Shown in pieces: positions 1-8,580 of a stretch of 64,000 nt of DNA (the stretch's first letter is position 1; the number at the start of each line of letters is the position of its first letter). The notes under the pieces are model-generated. The model was not told the DNA's origin and did no database searches. It was given only the letters and a program-made list of their open reading frames with translations. This stretch comes from Rhizobium sp. AC27/96. Its GTDB lineage: Bacteria > Pseudomonadota > Alphaproteobacteria > Rhizobiales > Rhizobiaceae. The stretch lies in assembly GCF_001692325.1 (NCBI RefSeq), contig NZ_LXKN01000018.1, positions 1-64,000 on the forward strand, read 5' to 3'. The translations under genes and the position numbers were made by a program.

Positions 1-12
1 GTCGGATCGATC

Positions 13-210
13 TCAGTCATCATGGCGCATGCTCCGATAGGCGATCCAGGTCAGGAACGCGGTGATCGGCACCCAGGCGAGCTGGTACCAGTAGAAGAAG
101 GGAAAGCCCAGCAAGACCGGATCGTGGCTGTTGTAAAACGGTACCCAGAGCAAGCCTATATACGGTATCACAAGCAGCCAGCAGGCCGCCGTCCCAAAGC
201 GTTTGTCCAT
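13..210 (-). CDS. DUF3311 small membrane protein, symporter partner
   Basis: A 65-residue protein with two hydrophobic membrane segments (about residues 8-24 and 40-58) and a short charged C-terminus. The WVPFYN and FPFFYWYQ motifs are typical of DUF3311. In the family this protein is encoded immediately upstream of a sodium:solute symporter. The gene reads towards the left edge, so the symporter should lie just outside the window. The ATG at 210 is preceded by a good GAGAGGT ribosome-binding site. The adjacent two-component pair suggests a monocarboxylate transporter locus like mctP of Rhizobium leguminosarum; that link is inference. Confidence 0.85.
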   Translation of the reverse strand: MDKRFGTAACWLLVIPYIGLLWVPFYNSHDPVLLGFPFFYWYQLAWVPITAFLTWIAYRSMRHDD

Positions 211-455
211 ATCCGATACCTCTCAGGCGGCGCGTCCGCGCCACCATGTTGCAGTTGTCAGAGTGGAAGGTGGCGCGCGTCAGTCCGCGATCGCAGTGCG
301 CGCCCGCTAGCGAAAGCCAAGAAGCTTTGCCTACGCGAAAACAGACTGACGAATGTGAATTCCTCCCAACGGCCCGCCGATGGCCAGCCGCTGACAATGT
401 CCTACGGCGAGCCTGCTGCCCGAACAAGATGCATGCAGAGGCGAAGTGTGCGGGC

Positions 456-473
456 CTACCCAGAAGTGGGTAG
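456..473. promoter_or_regulatory. Perfect inverted repeat, candidate response-regulator site
   Basis: CTACCCA-GAAG-TGGGTAG is a perfect 7-bp inverted repeat between the 3' end of the response-regulator gene and the DUF3311 gene. Neither strand has a T-run after it, so it does not look like an intrinsic terminator. Its place about 245 bp upstream of the DUF3311 start suggests an operator for the adjacent NarL-type regulator. The rest of the 211-480 spacer shows nothing else I can name. Confidence 0.4.
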
Positions 474-480
474 ACGGACG

Positions 481-1122
481 TTAGGCCGCTCCCGCCGCGA
501 TCCCGTGGTCAAGAGCGTAGCGGATCAGACCGGCTGTTGTGGCGATGCCGAGCTTCTTCTTCAAATTCTTGCGATGCGTTTCGGCCGTTGCGGGTGTAAT
601 TCCGAGTTCTTCGGCGATCTCGCGGTTGCTACGGCCTATGACGATCAAACCCAGGATGTGGCGCTCGCGCGCCGTCAGCGGGTCGGCTTCCTTTTGGATC
701 TGGTCCGCTATCAATATGTCGCGCACGCCGGATGAAAAATAAGTCCCGCCGCCAGCCACTGTCTCGATGGCGCAGACGACTTCGTCGGTCGACACGTCCT
801 TGAGAATATATCCGACTGCGCCGTGCATGATCGACGAAGAAATATATTCGCGGCTGTCATGCATGGACAGCATCACGATCCGCGTCTGCGGAACCTCGCG
901 GCGAAAGAGCTCGATCGCATCAATGCCGCTGAGCTTCGGCATGTTGATATCCATCAAGGTCACTTGTGGCAGCGTCCTTCGGGCAATCTCCAGGCCGATT
1001 TGCGCAAGGCCTGCCGTACCCACCACCTCGATATGATCGAAGGTCTCCAGCACGGCTTTCAATCCGTCAAGCACCACGGGATGATTGTCGATCAGCAGAA
1101 CGCTGATCCTGTCTCTTTTCAT
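481..1122 (-). CDS. NarL/FixJ-type response regulator (MctR-like)
   Basis: A 213-residue two-domain regulator. Residues 6-125 form a receiver domain with acidic residue D12, phospho-acceptor D58 (in TLMDINMP) and the conserved lysine in YILKDVS. Residues about 148-205 form a LuxR-type helix-turn-helix (LTARERHILGLI, NREIAEELGI). Its start ATG overlaps the stop of the upstream kinase gene by four bases (ATGA), so the pair is co-transcribed and translationally coupled. Position beside DUF3311 and a presumed symporter matches the MctS/MctR system that controls monocarboxylate uptake in rhizobia. The function is inferred from that context. Confidence 0.9.
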   Translation of the reverse strand: MKRDRISVLLIDNHPVVLDGLKAVLETFDHIEVVGTAGLAQIGLEIARRTLPQVTLMDINMPKLSGIDAIELFRREVPQTRIVMLSMHDSREYISSSIMHGAVGYILKDVSTDEVVCAIETVAGGGTYFSSGVRDILIADQIQKEADPLTARERHILGLIVIGRSNREIAEELGITPATAETHRKNLKKKLGIATTAGLIRYALDHGIAAGAA

Positions 1123-2495
1123 GCTGCGTCCACCCTTGCTCTTGGCGAGGCATTGGCCGATTTCGGCAGCATCGCAATGAGCGTCGTGCCATCGGCTGTA
1201 CTTTGAACGAGAAGCAGGCCGCGGAAATGCGCCATCCGTTCCTGCATGTTCCTGAGCCCGAGCCCGCCCTTGCTGTCCTCAGTGCCGTCAAAACCAATGC
1301 CGTTGTCCGAAATTCGCAGGCGTGCGCGTCCCCGATCGCTCCAGAGCTTGATCGTGAGACGCGTCGCGCCGGAATGGCGTTCTACGTTATTCAGGGCCTC
1401 CTGAGCGACACGGTAGAGTGCCGTGCTCGCCTCGGGCTTCAGCATGCTGATGAAGCCCGAAGTATCGATCTCGGTTGCGATCCCCGTCCGCTCGGCGAAA
1501 TTGTTCGCGAGCGCCGTGAGTGCTGCCGTCAGGCCGAGATCATCGAGCACGCGAGGACGGAGATCATGCGAAAGTCGCCTAATGTCCTTAATCGCGCTGT
1601 TGAGGGTATCGATACCCTTCTCGATCGTCGTGGCGGCATCATCGACGTGGTTTCGTACCTTGCGGTTGGCAAGATCCATGACGTAGCGCACGCCGAGGAG
1701 GTTCTGTGACACGCCGTCATGCAATTCACGGGCAAGCCGCGCGCGCTCCTCCTCCTGCGTATCTATTACCCTTTGCGTCAGCTCCTTGAGCCGGCCATCG
1801 GCCATGCGTCGCTCACGGAAGGTCAGCAGCATGCAGGTCGTGAAAACGACCAGAACGGCAGGAACGGCAATGAGTGTGACGACGATGAAGGTTCCTCTTA
1901 TGTTGGCTCGCATGGCGGAATTGGCAGCCGCGGTCTGGATGAAAATATCGTCCAGATAGACGCCGGTTCCGACTACCCAGTGCCATTTATCAAGCCCGAC
2001 AGCGAATGAGAGCTTATCGGCGACACGGCCGGTGGAGGGCTTCTCCCATTTGTATTGGTGCAGGCCTCCGCCGGCTTTTGCCGTTTTGATGAGCTCCGCG
2101 ATGACCTTGTCACCGTCAGGGTCGGTCAAATCGAGCCAATTGCGTCCGTTGCGAAATTTCTCGCGCGGATGAACGATGTTGTTCCCATCATAATCGTAGA
2201 CAAAGAAGTAGCCGTCCGGGCCGTAGTCAAGGGATGTCAGGATCGCGGCAACCTTGTCCTTCGCTGCCTGGTCGTCCGGCGCTGCATCCCGATAGGTCGC
2301 CTGAATGGCCGACACTGCAAGATTTGTAAGGTTGACGATTTCCTTTTCCTTCGCCTTCAGCATGTTCTGCTCGAAGGTCTCGATATTGCTCCTGGTGAGG
2401 GTGATCGATTGCCAGGTAATAAAGGCGGTGATTGCCAGGATAGAAATGACGAGAGGCGCAAGCGCGAGCGCAATAATCTGGTTGCGTAGTGTCAA
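1119..2495 (-). CDS. Cache-domain sensor histidine kinase (MctS-like)
   Basis: A 458-residue membrane kinase. It has an N-terminal transmembrane helix (about 10-30), a periplasmic single Cache domain (about 35-195, with YFFVYDYDGNNIVHP and GTGVYLDDI typical of sCache_2), a second helix (about 203-225), a HisKA_3 dimerisation region with phospho-acceptor His in RELHDGVSQ, and a C-terminal HATPase domain (DNGIGFDG, GGLGLRNMQERM). The start is TTG; it is supported by a strong GGGAGGAG site a few bases upstream. sCache domains of this type bind small organic acids. It pairs with the overlapping response-regulator gene. Confidence 0.9.
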   Translation of the reverse strand: MTLRNQIIALALAPLVISILAITAFITWQSITLTRSNIETFEQNMLKAKEKEIVNLTNLAVSAIQATYRDAAPDDQAAKDKVAAILTSLDYGPDGYFFVYDYDGNNIVHPREKFRNGRNWLDLTDPDGDKVIAELIKTAKAGGGLHQYKWEKPSTGRVADKLSFAVGLDKWHWVVGTGVYLDDIFIQTAAANSAMRANIRGTFIVVTLIAVPAVLVVFTTCMLLTFRERRMADGRLKELTQRVIDTQEEERARLARELHDGVSQNLLGVRYVMDLANRKVRNHVDDAATTIEKGIDTLNSAIKDIRRLSHDLRPRVLDDLGLTAALTALANNFAERTGIATEIDTSGFISMLKPEASTALYRVAQEALNNVERHSGATRLTIKLWSDRGRARLRISDNGIGFDGTEDSKGGLGLRNMQERMAHFRGLLLVQSTADGTTLIAMLPKSANASPRARVDAA

Positions 2496-2794
2496 CGATT
2501 GCTCCTCCCAAGAACCGACGCGGAACCATGGCGCGTGTTGGATACGAATTCAACGGCTTCTCAGCGGTGCACATCCATAAGTGTCAATGAGTACGGGGCA
2601 TAGCCCCTCTCGGAGTAACCTTGAGAGCTGACGGCGACCTGGCACGCACTTTGCGATCAATTGAAGGAAATTCAATTTCTGCCCGGCTTAGTCAATTTTC
2701 TTCTGAAAATCGGCAATTCTCGCCTCTGCAAGCGAAATGCAGGCCAAAATTAGATTTCGATTTCTTTGACGTACCCCTGATGGCTCCATAGCAT
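2496..2794. other. Divergent promoter region of kinase and LacI-PfkB operon
   Basis: No gene is supported in this AT-richer spacer. It must hold the promoters for the leftward kinase gene and the rightward sugar operon. An imperfectly spaced inverted repeat ATTGAA-N5-TTCAAT lies at 2660-2676 and could be a second regulator site. Confidence 0.4.
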
Positions 2795-2808
2795 TTGAAG
2801 CGTTTCAA
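2795..2808. promoter_or_regulatory. LacI-family-like operator
   Basis: TTGAAGCGTTTCAA is a near-perfect palindrome centred on CG with only one mismatched pair, the classic form of LacI/GalR-family operators. It sits immediately upstream of the LacI-PfkB start codon at 2823, where binding would block transcription or initiation. This suggests autoregulation of the sugar operon by the fusion protein itself. Symmetry and position are visible; binding is inferred. Confidence 0.6.
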
Positions 2809-2822
2809 TGGATCGGGAAGCC

Positions 2823-4010
2823 ATGAAAAAGGGACGTCCGACAATTGCTGATGTTGCACACGCCGCCGGTGTCTCCGTCGGAACCGTGTCCAATTTCCTG
2901 AACGAAACGGTTCCCGTTAAAGCGGAGACGGCCGAGCGGATCCAGTCAGCGATACAGAAGCTCGCCTATCGCCCGAGTGTGTTTGCCCGGTCGCTGCCGA
3001 TGCTGTCCGCAAAGACGGTTCAGGCGAAGGAGGGCAATCCGCGTCTGCTTGTCGTCGGCCATATCTGCCTCGATTATCTCTGCCGTGTTCCCGTTCTTCC
3101 CCATCGCGACGACCGTGTGGCGGCCGAGCATATCAACAAGGCGCTTGGAGGCCCCGCCGCCAATCTGGCCGTTGCCGCCGCTGGCGTCGGCGCCCCTTAC
3201 GAGCTTCAGATCGATCTTGCGACGGCAATCGGAGATGACGGGGACAGCGAATGGGCGCTGGCCGAATTGCTGGCACGTAACGTCAATGTTCTCCCCATTC
3301 GCCGGCCCATCAAGAACCGCTTGCCGCGGGCGATCGTGATCATCGAGGCCAATGGCAGCAGGACGATCATCCACGAGACATTCGAGCTGAGCGAGATCGA
3401 CTTGACCGAAAATATGGAGATAGCTCCGGCCAATGTCCGTTCCTGCGTTCACATTGAAGGTTTTCACTACGAACGGATGATCCCTTCGATCGCCAGGTTT
3501 CATGCCGCTGGCTGGAAGGTGAGCCTGCACACAGCCGGGCTTCCCGCCGGCTCGCGGACGCCGGCAGCCTTTGCGGATCTTATCGGGCAAGTCGATCTGA
3601 CCTTCATCAATGATGAGACGTTTCGGGAGGTCTTCGGCATACGCACGCCGCTGGCATCCATGCTGGATGAAGCGGAACACATTCTCAAACGGATCAAGAC
3701 GCGTGGCGACGTTGTGCTGACGCTCGGTGAATTCGGAGCTGTCGTCTTCAAGAAAGGCGGCGGCACGACCATCGAGGTTCCGGCACTACCCGTGACGCGG
3801 GTCGATGCCACGGGGGCCGGCGACGCCTTCGCGGGGATATTCTTAAGCCTTTGGCTGCACGGCAAGTCGCTTGCCGAAGCGGCGCGCCACGCCGCGATCG
3901 GTGCCAGCCTGACGACAACTGCCGAAGGCGCACAGGGACGGCCGGCAAGCGCCGACGAGATCGAGGCCCTGCTGCCATCGATCGAAGCAAAAACCGCGGT
4001 CCAAATGTGA
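2823..4010 (+). CDS. LacI-type HTH fused to PfkB-family sugar kinase
   Basis: A 395-residue protein. Residues 5-50 are a LacI-family DNA-binding head (PTIADVAHAAGVSVGTVSNF, hinge-like KLAYRPSVFARSL). From residue 72 it becomes a PfkB/ribokinase-fold kinase, with the sugar-binding GGPAANLAVAAAGVGA near 109 and the catalytic DATGAGDAFAG (base D334) intact. LacI regulators normally carry a periplasmic-binding-protein sensor domain; here a kinase domain takes that place. The ATG at 2823 is preferred over one at 2808 because GGGAAG precedes it and LacI heads begin this way. It leads a sugar-type ABC operon, so it may phosphorylate the imported sugar and use occupancy of the active site to control DNA binding (inference). 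Confidence 0.9.
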   Translation: MKKGRPTIADVAHAAGVSVGTVSNFLNETVPVKAETAERIQSAIQKLAYRPSVFARSLPMLSAKTVQAKEGNPRLLVVGHICLDYLCRVPVLPHRDDRVAAEHINKALGGPAANLAVAAAGVGAPYELQIDLATAIGDDGDSEWALAELLARNVNVLPIRRPIKNRLPRAIVIIEANGSRTIIHETFELSEIDLTENMEIAPANVRSCVHIEGFHYERMIPSIARFHAAGWKVSLHTAGLPAGSRTPAAFADLIGQVDLTFINDETFREVFGIRTPLASMLDEAEHILKRIKTRGDVVLTLGEFGAVVFKKGGGTTIEVPALPVTRVDATGAGDAFAGIFLSLWLHGKSLAEAARHAAIGASLTTTAEGAQGRPASADEIEALLPSIEAKTAVQM

Positions 4011-4047
4011 CCGCCATGTCCAACAGAAGTTACGCAAGGAGATAATG

Positions 4048-4815
4048 ATGACGATTAGGGTTCTGCTGGTCGGAGAGAGTTGGGTGAGCTCGGCCACTCA
4101 TTACAAGGGCTTCGATCAATTTGGCAGCGTCACCTTCCATCTGGGCGCAGAGCCGCTGGTTGCAGCACTCCAGGGCAGCGAATTCGACATCACCTACATG
4201 ACTGCACATGACACGGTGGAGAAATTTCCGTTTTCGCTGGAGGAACTGTCCGCCTATCAAGCCATCATCCTCTCGGATATCGGCGCGAATTCCCTGCTTC
4301 TGCCGCCGGCCGTCTGGCTGCACGGCAAGCCGGTGGCAAACCGGCTGAAGATTATTCGTGATTGGACGGCAGCGGGCGGCGGCCTGGTGATGGCCGGCGG
4401 GTATTTCAGTTTCCAGGGCATCGATGGGAAGGCGCGCTGGCGCCGGACGCCGGTCGAAGAAGCGCTGCCTGTGACCTGCCTGCCCTATGACGATCGGCTT
4501 GAGATTCCGGAGGGATTTCGGGCTGACATCAAGCAGAAGCATCCAATTCTGGCCGGTATAGACGGCGAATGGCCGCTGCTTCTCGGCGCCAATGAGGTCG
4601 TCGTCAAGCAGCAGCCCGGCGTCGAAGTTCTTGCCACGCTGCCTGAAGCCGAGGGTGGCCATCCGTTGCTCGTGACCGGCGGATACGGCAAGGGCCGCAC
4701 GGTCGCCTGGACCTCGGATATCGGGCCGCATTGGCTGCCGAACGAATTCGTCGCCTGGCCGGGCTACGCCACTCTCTGGAAGAACATCCTGCGGTGGGTC
4801 AGCCATGCGGCATGA
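4048..4815 (+). CDS. Glutamine amidotransferase-like protein (DUF1355/GATase1-like)
   Basis: A 255-residue cytoplasmic protein of the class-I glutamine-amidotransferase-like fold (TIRVLLVGESWVSS, QAIILSDIGANSLLLPP, GGGLVMAGGYFSFQG). In the DUF1355 family the protein is often found with sugar ABC transporters and its reaction is not established. The usual amidotransferase Cys nucleophile is not evident at the elbow (GGYFS), so it may not be a glutaminase. Two in-frame ATGs (4045, 4048) follow AAGGAG; the second has better spacing. It is the second gene of the operon. Confidence 0.75.
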   Translation: MTIRVLLVGESWVSSATHYKGFDQFGSVTFHLGAEPLVAALQGSEFDITYMTAHDTVEKFPFSLEELSAYQAIILSDIGANSLLLPPAVWLHGKPVANRLKIIRDWTAAGGGLVMAGGYFSFQGIDGKARWRRTPVEEALPVTCLPYDDRLEIPEGFRADIKQKHPILAGIDGEWPLLLGANEVVVKQQPGVEVLATLPEAEGGHPLLVTGGYGKGRTVAWTSDIGPHWLPNEFVAWPGYATLWKNILRWVSHAA

Positions 4816-4840
4816 AGCCCATCAAGCAAGGGGATCGACA

Positions 4841-5611
4841 ATGACACAGCCATTCCTGCGGGCAAACGGCATCAGCAAACGCTTCGGCGCACTGGCGGCG
4901 CTGACCGGCGTCGATCTCGATATCAACAGCGGCGAAGTCCTGGCTCTGCTCGGCGACAACGGCGCCGGCAAGTCGACATTCGTCAAGATCCTGGCAGGTG
5001 CGCATGCCCAGAGCGACGGGGAGCTTCTTGTCGAGGGGCAGCCGGTCAATTTCTCCTCGCCGAAGGATGCGGCAAGCTCCGGTATTGCCACGATTTTCCA
5101 GGAGCTTGCTCTATCGGAGAACCTGTCGATCGCCGAAAATGTCTTCCTCGGCCGCGAATTGAAGCGATCCGTGCTGGGCATTCCTTTTCTGCGGCGGACG
5201 GAAATGCGCGAGCGCGTCGATGCCCTCCTGCATGAGCTTGAGGCCCATATTTCCGATCCGGAGGCACCGGTCGGCAGTCTGTCCGGTGGTCAGCGCCAGG
5301 CGGTCGCCATCTGCCGTGCCCTCAATCTCAATGCCAGGCTTGTCATCATGGACGAGCCTACGGCAGCGCTCGCGGTTGCCGAGACACGCAAGGTGCTGTC
5401 GCTGACGCGGCGGCTTGCCGAGCGCGGCTGCGCCGTCGTGCTGATCAGCCACAACATTGCCGACGTCTTCGAGGTTGCCGACCGCATGGTCGTCTTCCGC
5501 CGAGGCCGCAAGGTCGCCGAAAGACGGCGGCTCGAAACGACACCCGAAGAAATTGTCTCCCTCATAACAGGCGCTCATCCCGACGTGCGGGCGCTTGAAA
5601 ACAATAAATAA
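4841..5611 (+). CDS. Sugar ABC transporter ATP-binding protein, single cassette
   Basis: A 256-residue ATPase with Walker A GDNGAGKST (about 38-46), signature SLSGGQRQAVAICRAL, Walker B LVIMDEPTAAL and switch His in LISHN. It matches the N-terminal half of RbsA-type ATPases, but it has one cassette instead of two, so it presumably works as a homodimer. The ATG at 4841 follows AAGGGG. An earlier in-frame ATG at 4805 overlaps the upstream gene and lacks a comparable site. It energises the two permeases encoded downstream. Confidence 0.9.
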   Translation: MTQPFLRANGISKRFGALAALTGVDLDINSGEVLALLGDNGAGKSTFVKILAGAHAQSDGELLVEGQPVNFSSPKDAASSGIATIFQELALSENLSIAENVFLGRELKRSVLGIPFLRRTEMRERVDALLHELEAHISDPEAPVGSLSGGQRQAVAICRALNLNARLVIMDEPTAALAVAETRKVLSLTRRLAERGCAVVLISHNIADVFEVADRMVVFRRGRKVAERRRLETTPEEIVSLITGAHPDVRALENNK

Positions 5612-5643
5612 AAAAGCGCGTTCAATCTCCAGAGGATCATAAA

Positions 5644-6630
5644 ATGTTCAATCAATTCAAGAAGGCATTCATAGCATCATCACTGGGCCTGGCCCTCGCA
5701 TCGGCGGCTGTCGCTCAGGACAAGCCTAAAGTTGCGTTCGTGCCCCAGCTGATCGGCATTCCCTATTTCAACGCCATGGAAGAGGGCGGCAAGCGTGCCG
5801 CAAACGACCTCGGCGTGGATTTCATCTATTCCGGCCCCGTCGATACGAACCCCGTCGACCAGCTCCAGATCGTGCAGAACCTGATTGACCAGGGCGTCAA
5901 TGCTGTTTCCGTCAGCGTGTTGGATGCTTCCTCGATTGCGCCCGTGGTCGAGGCCGCCAAGGCGAAGGGCGTCAAGCTGTTCACCAGCGATAGCGATGCT
6001 CCCGATAGCGGCCGTGCCGTGTATGTCGCACAGGCGACCGATGAAGGCCTCGGCGGCGCCATCATCGATGAACTGGTCAAGCGGGTCGGCGACGACGCCA
6101 AGATCGGGATCGTTTCCGGTGAGGCAACGGCGTCCAACCTCAACGCCTGGATCGGCTTCATGAAGCAGCGGGCTGCTGCCAAATATCCCAAGCTCAAGCT
6201 GCTCGAGCCGCAATATGCCGGCGGCACCGCACAGCGCGCCGGCCAGATTGCCGGTGACCTCATGACGGCCAACCCCGATCTCAAGGCGATCATCGCGGTT
6301 GCCTCGTCGACATGCCCTGGCGTGGCGCAGGCCATCGAGACGGCGGGCAAGATCGGCACGGTTATCGGAACCGGCTATTGCAGCCCGAATACCGCACGCG
6401 CGTACCTGAAAAGCGGCGCCTTCGGCTTCACGGTTCTGTGGGATCCGGCGCAACTCGGCTATCTGACTGTTTGGGCCGGCAAGCAGCTGATCGACGGCAA
6501 GGTCTTTGCGGCTGAGAATACGGTTCCAGGCTTTGCTGCTCCCGTCACCTACGACGCAGCCAAGGGCATCCTGCTGCTCGGACCTCCAGCGATCTTCACT
6601 GCCGACAATGTCGACAAGTTCAACTTCTGA
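5644..6630 (+). CDS. Sugar ABC transporter periplasmic binding protein (RbsB/RhaS-like)
   Basis: A 328-residue protein with a cleavable signal peptide (KKAFIASSLGLALASAAVAQ) and a type-I periplasmic-binding fold (KVAFVPQLIGIPYFNAMEEG, DASSIAPVVEAAKAKGVKLF, TSDSDAPDSGRAVYVAQ, GIVSGEATASNLNAWI). It resembles ribose, rhamnose and autoinducer-2 binding proteins. The ligand cannot be read from sequence. AGAGGA precedes the ATG. It lies in operon order ATPase, receptor, permease, permease. Confidence 0.9.
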   Translation: MFNQFKKAFIASSLGLALASAAVAQDKPKVAFVPQLIGIPYFNAMEEGGKRAANDLGVDFIYSGPVDTNPVDQLQIVQNLIDQGVNAVSVSVLDASSIAPVVEAAKAKGVKLFTSDSDAPDSGRAVYVAQATDEGLGGAIIDELVKRVGDDAKIGIVSGEATASNLNAWIGFMKQRAAAKYPKLKLLEPQYAGGTAQRAGQIAGDLMTANPDLKAIIAVASSTCPGVAQAIETAGKIGTVIGTGYCSPNTARAYLKSGAFGFTVLWDPAQLGYLTVWAGKQLIDGKVFAAENTVPGFAAPVTYDAAKGILLLGPPAIFTADNVDKFNF

Positions 6631-6647
6631 ACGTGGATGATCAGGCA

Positions 6648-7625
6648 ATGCGACGGTCTAGTCCACACTTCCTAGCCATGGGCGGACGTGAATGGGCGCT
6701 ATTCAGCGCAATCATTCTCGCCGCGCTCGTCTTCACCGTCGCATCGCCCTTCTTTGCGACAATGGGCAATATCGATACCATCATCCGCAACAGCATCGAA
6801 TTGATGCTTGTCGGTCTCGGCATGACCCTGCTGCTTGCCATGGGCGGCATCGATGTCTCCATTGGCATCGTCATGGGTCTTGCCGCAATCGGCGTCGCAA
6901 ATGCCTTGCTCGCGGGTTGGGGTGCCTTGCCCGCGGCATTGCTGGGCCCGGCCATCGGCGCGGCCCTCGGCCTGTTTACCGGCAGCGTTGTGGTCATCGG
7001 GCGCATCCCGGCAATTGTCGGTACCCTTGGTCTCTTCGGTGTCTATCGAACGGCGGTCTTTGCATTGCTCGGCGGCCAGTGGCTGTCGGGCCTGCCGACC
7101 AACCTGACAGGTTTCCTGGCAGCGACGGTCTTGGGCATCCCCGTTGCTGCCATTGCCATCGCCATCGTCTATCTCGCGCTTTGGCTTGCATTGCGGCGCA
7201 CGCCCTTCGGCCCGCACCTTCTATCGATTGGCAATTCCGAGGAGAAGGCGCGTCTGTCCGGCGTTCCGGTGACGAAGGTACGTCTTGCGACCTTCGTCGT
7301 CAGCGGCGCACTGACCGGGCTTGCCGCAAGCTTTTACGTCGCCAACTACCGCAATGTGGAAATGGCGATCGGATCGACACTGGCGCTGGATGCAATCGCC
7401 GCCGTCGTCCTCGGCGGCACCAGCATCATGGGCGGCCGTTGCAGCCTCATCGGCACGGCCCTTGGCGTCATTCTTCTCAGAATTCTGCAGAACGGCCTGC
7501 TGCTGGTCGGCGTCCCCTCGCTCTGGCAGCCGGTGGTGACAGGCGCTCTTCTCATCGGCGTCCTCGCGCTGGAGATGCCGACCTCGCAACTCGTTGCACT
7601 GAAGACGAAGTGGATGCGCGGATGA
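6648..7625 (+). CDS. Sugar ABC transporter permease 1 (RbsC-like)
   Basis: A 325-residue membrane protein of the BPD_transp_2 family with about eight or more hydrophobic segments and the family motif LLAMGGIDVSIGIVMGL near the N-terminal third, plus a cytoplasmic-loop coupling region (GNSEEKARLSGVPVTKVRL). A GTG at 6633, three bases after the previous stop, is an alternative start. I prefer the ATG at 6648. Its stop overlaps the next permease by ATGA, so the two probably form a heterodimer. Confidence 0.88.
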   Translation: MRRSSPHFLAMGGREWALFSAIILAALVFTVASPFFATMGNIDTIIRNSIELMLVGLGMTLLLAMGGIDVSIGIVMGLAAIGVANALLAGWGALPAALLGPAIGAALGLFTGSVVVIGRIPAIVGTLGLFGVYRTAVFALLGGQWLSGLPTNLTGFLAATVLGIPVAAIAIAIVYLALWLALRRTPFGPHLLSIGNSEEKARLSGVPVTKVRLATFVVSGALTGLAASFYVANYRNVEMAIGSTLALDAIAAVVLGGTSIMGGRCSLIGTALGVILLRILQNGLLLVGVPSLWQPVVTGALLIGVLALEMPTSQLVALKTKWMRG

Positions 7626-8578
7626 CCAGCAATCCAGCAATGAACGGTTCCTCTCGCATCCTGTTTCTGTTGGCGGCCCTTTGGATCGCGGTGGTCATAC
7701 TGCTTGCGCTTTTCAAACCATCCATGTTTGGCGAGGCAACCGTCACCACCATCCTCCAGTTCTCGACCATCCTGGCGCTTGTGGCGCTTGGGCAGGGCCT
7801 GGTCGTACTGGCCGGCGGTGCGGGTATCGATCTCTCGGTCGGCGGGATCGCGTCTCTATCGGCCGTCATCACCATGCTTGCGGTCAAGAGCGGCATGCCG
7901 GTGCTTGCCATCCCGCTTGTCTGCATCGTTGCCGGAGCGGCGCTCGGCGCCTTCAACGGTCTGCTGGTGACGCGCCTCTCCATACTCCCCTTGATCGCCA
8001 CACTCGGGACGCTCTTCATCTACTCGGGCCTCGCCGTCGCATTGACGGGTGGAGCCGCGCAGTCCGGCGTCCCCGGCTGGCTGCTGACATGGGGAAGGGG
8101 AGTGGTCTTCGGTCTGCCGGTCCCCTTCATCACCATCGTCGTTCCGGTATTTGCTGTCGGTTCCCTGCTGCTGATGCGAACCGCATGGGGATGCTGGATT
8201 TTCGCCATGGGCTACAACGAACGCTCAGCGCGGCTTGTGGGTATCCCGGTCGATCGCGCCCGGCTCACCATGTATGCGCTCAGCGGCGCCTTGGCCGGCC
8301 TTGCGGGGCTCGTCTCGATTGCCTGGCTTGGCAGCGCCCGGCCGAATATCGGGCAGAACCTCGAACTTGAATCCCTGACGGCCGTGATGCTCGGAGGCGT
8401 AGCCATTACCGGCGGCGTCGGCGGAGTTGGCGGCATTCTCGCCGCTGTCATTCTGCTGATCACTCTCAAAACCGGCCTGCTGCAACTGAACGTCAACACG
8501 GTTTGGCAGGTCGGCATCGTCGGTGCGCTGCTGATCGCTGTTCTGTTGATAGACCGCCTTTCGAAACGCTGGAGATAA
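7622..8578 (+). CDS. Sugar ABC transporter permease 2 (RbsC-like)
   Basis: A 318-residue BPD_transp_2 permease (LVVLAGGAGIDLSVGGIASLS, GYNERSARLVGIPVDRARL, LGGVAITGGVGGVGG). The reading frame stays open upstream for about 300 more codons through the previous gene, but the translation there is arginine/histidine-rich and out of frame with the real permease. The true start is the ATG at 7622, overlapping the previous stop. It is distinct in sequence from permease 1. Confidence 0.9.
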   Translation: MTSNPAMNGSSRILFLLAALWIAVVILLALFKPSMFGEATVTTILQFSTILALVALGQGLVVLAGGAGIDLSVGGIASLSAVITMLAVKSGMPVLAIPLVCIVAGAALGAFNGLLVTRLSILPLIATLGTLFIYSGLAVALTGGAAQSGVPGWLLTWGRGVVFGLPVPFITIVVPVFAVGSLLLMRTAWGCWIFAMGYNERSARLVGIPVDRARLTMYALSGALAGLAGLVSIAWLGSARPNIGQNLELESLTAVMLGGVAITGGVGGVGGILAAVILLITLKTGLLQLNVNTVWQVGIVGALLIAVLLIDRLSKRWR

Positions 8579-8580
8579 CC

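Noticed and set aside
6692..7621. Apparent N-terminal extension making permease 2 a 628-residue fusion
   Set aside because: The upstream part is the first permease gene read in another frame, with an Arg/His-rich, non-membrane translation. The ATG at 7622 gives a normal permease.
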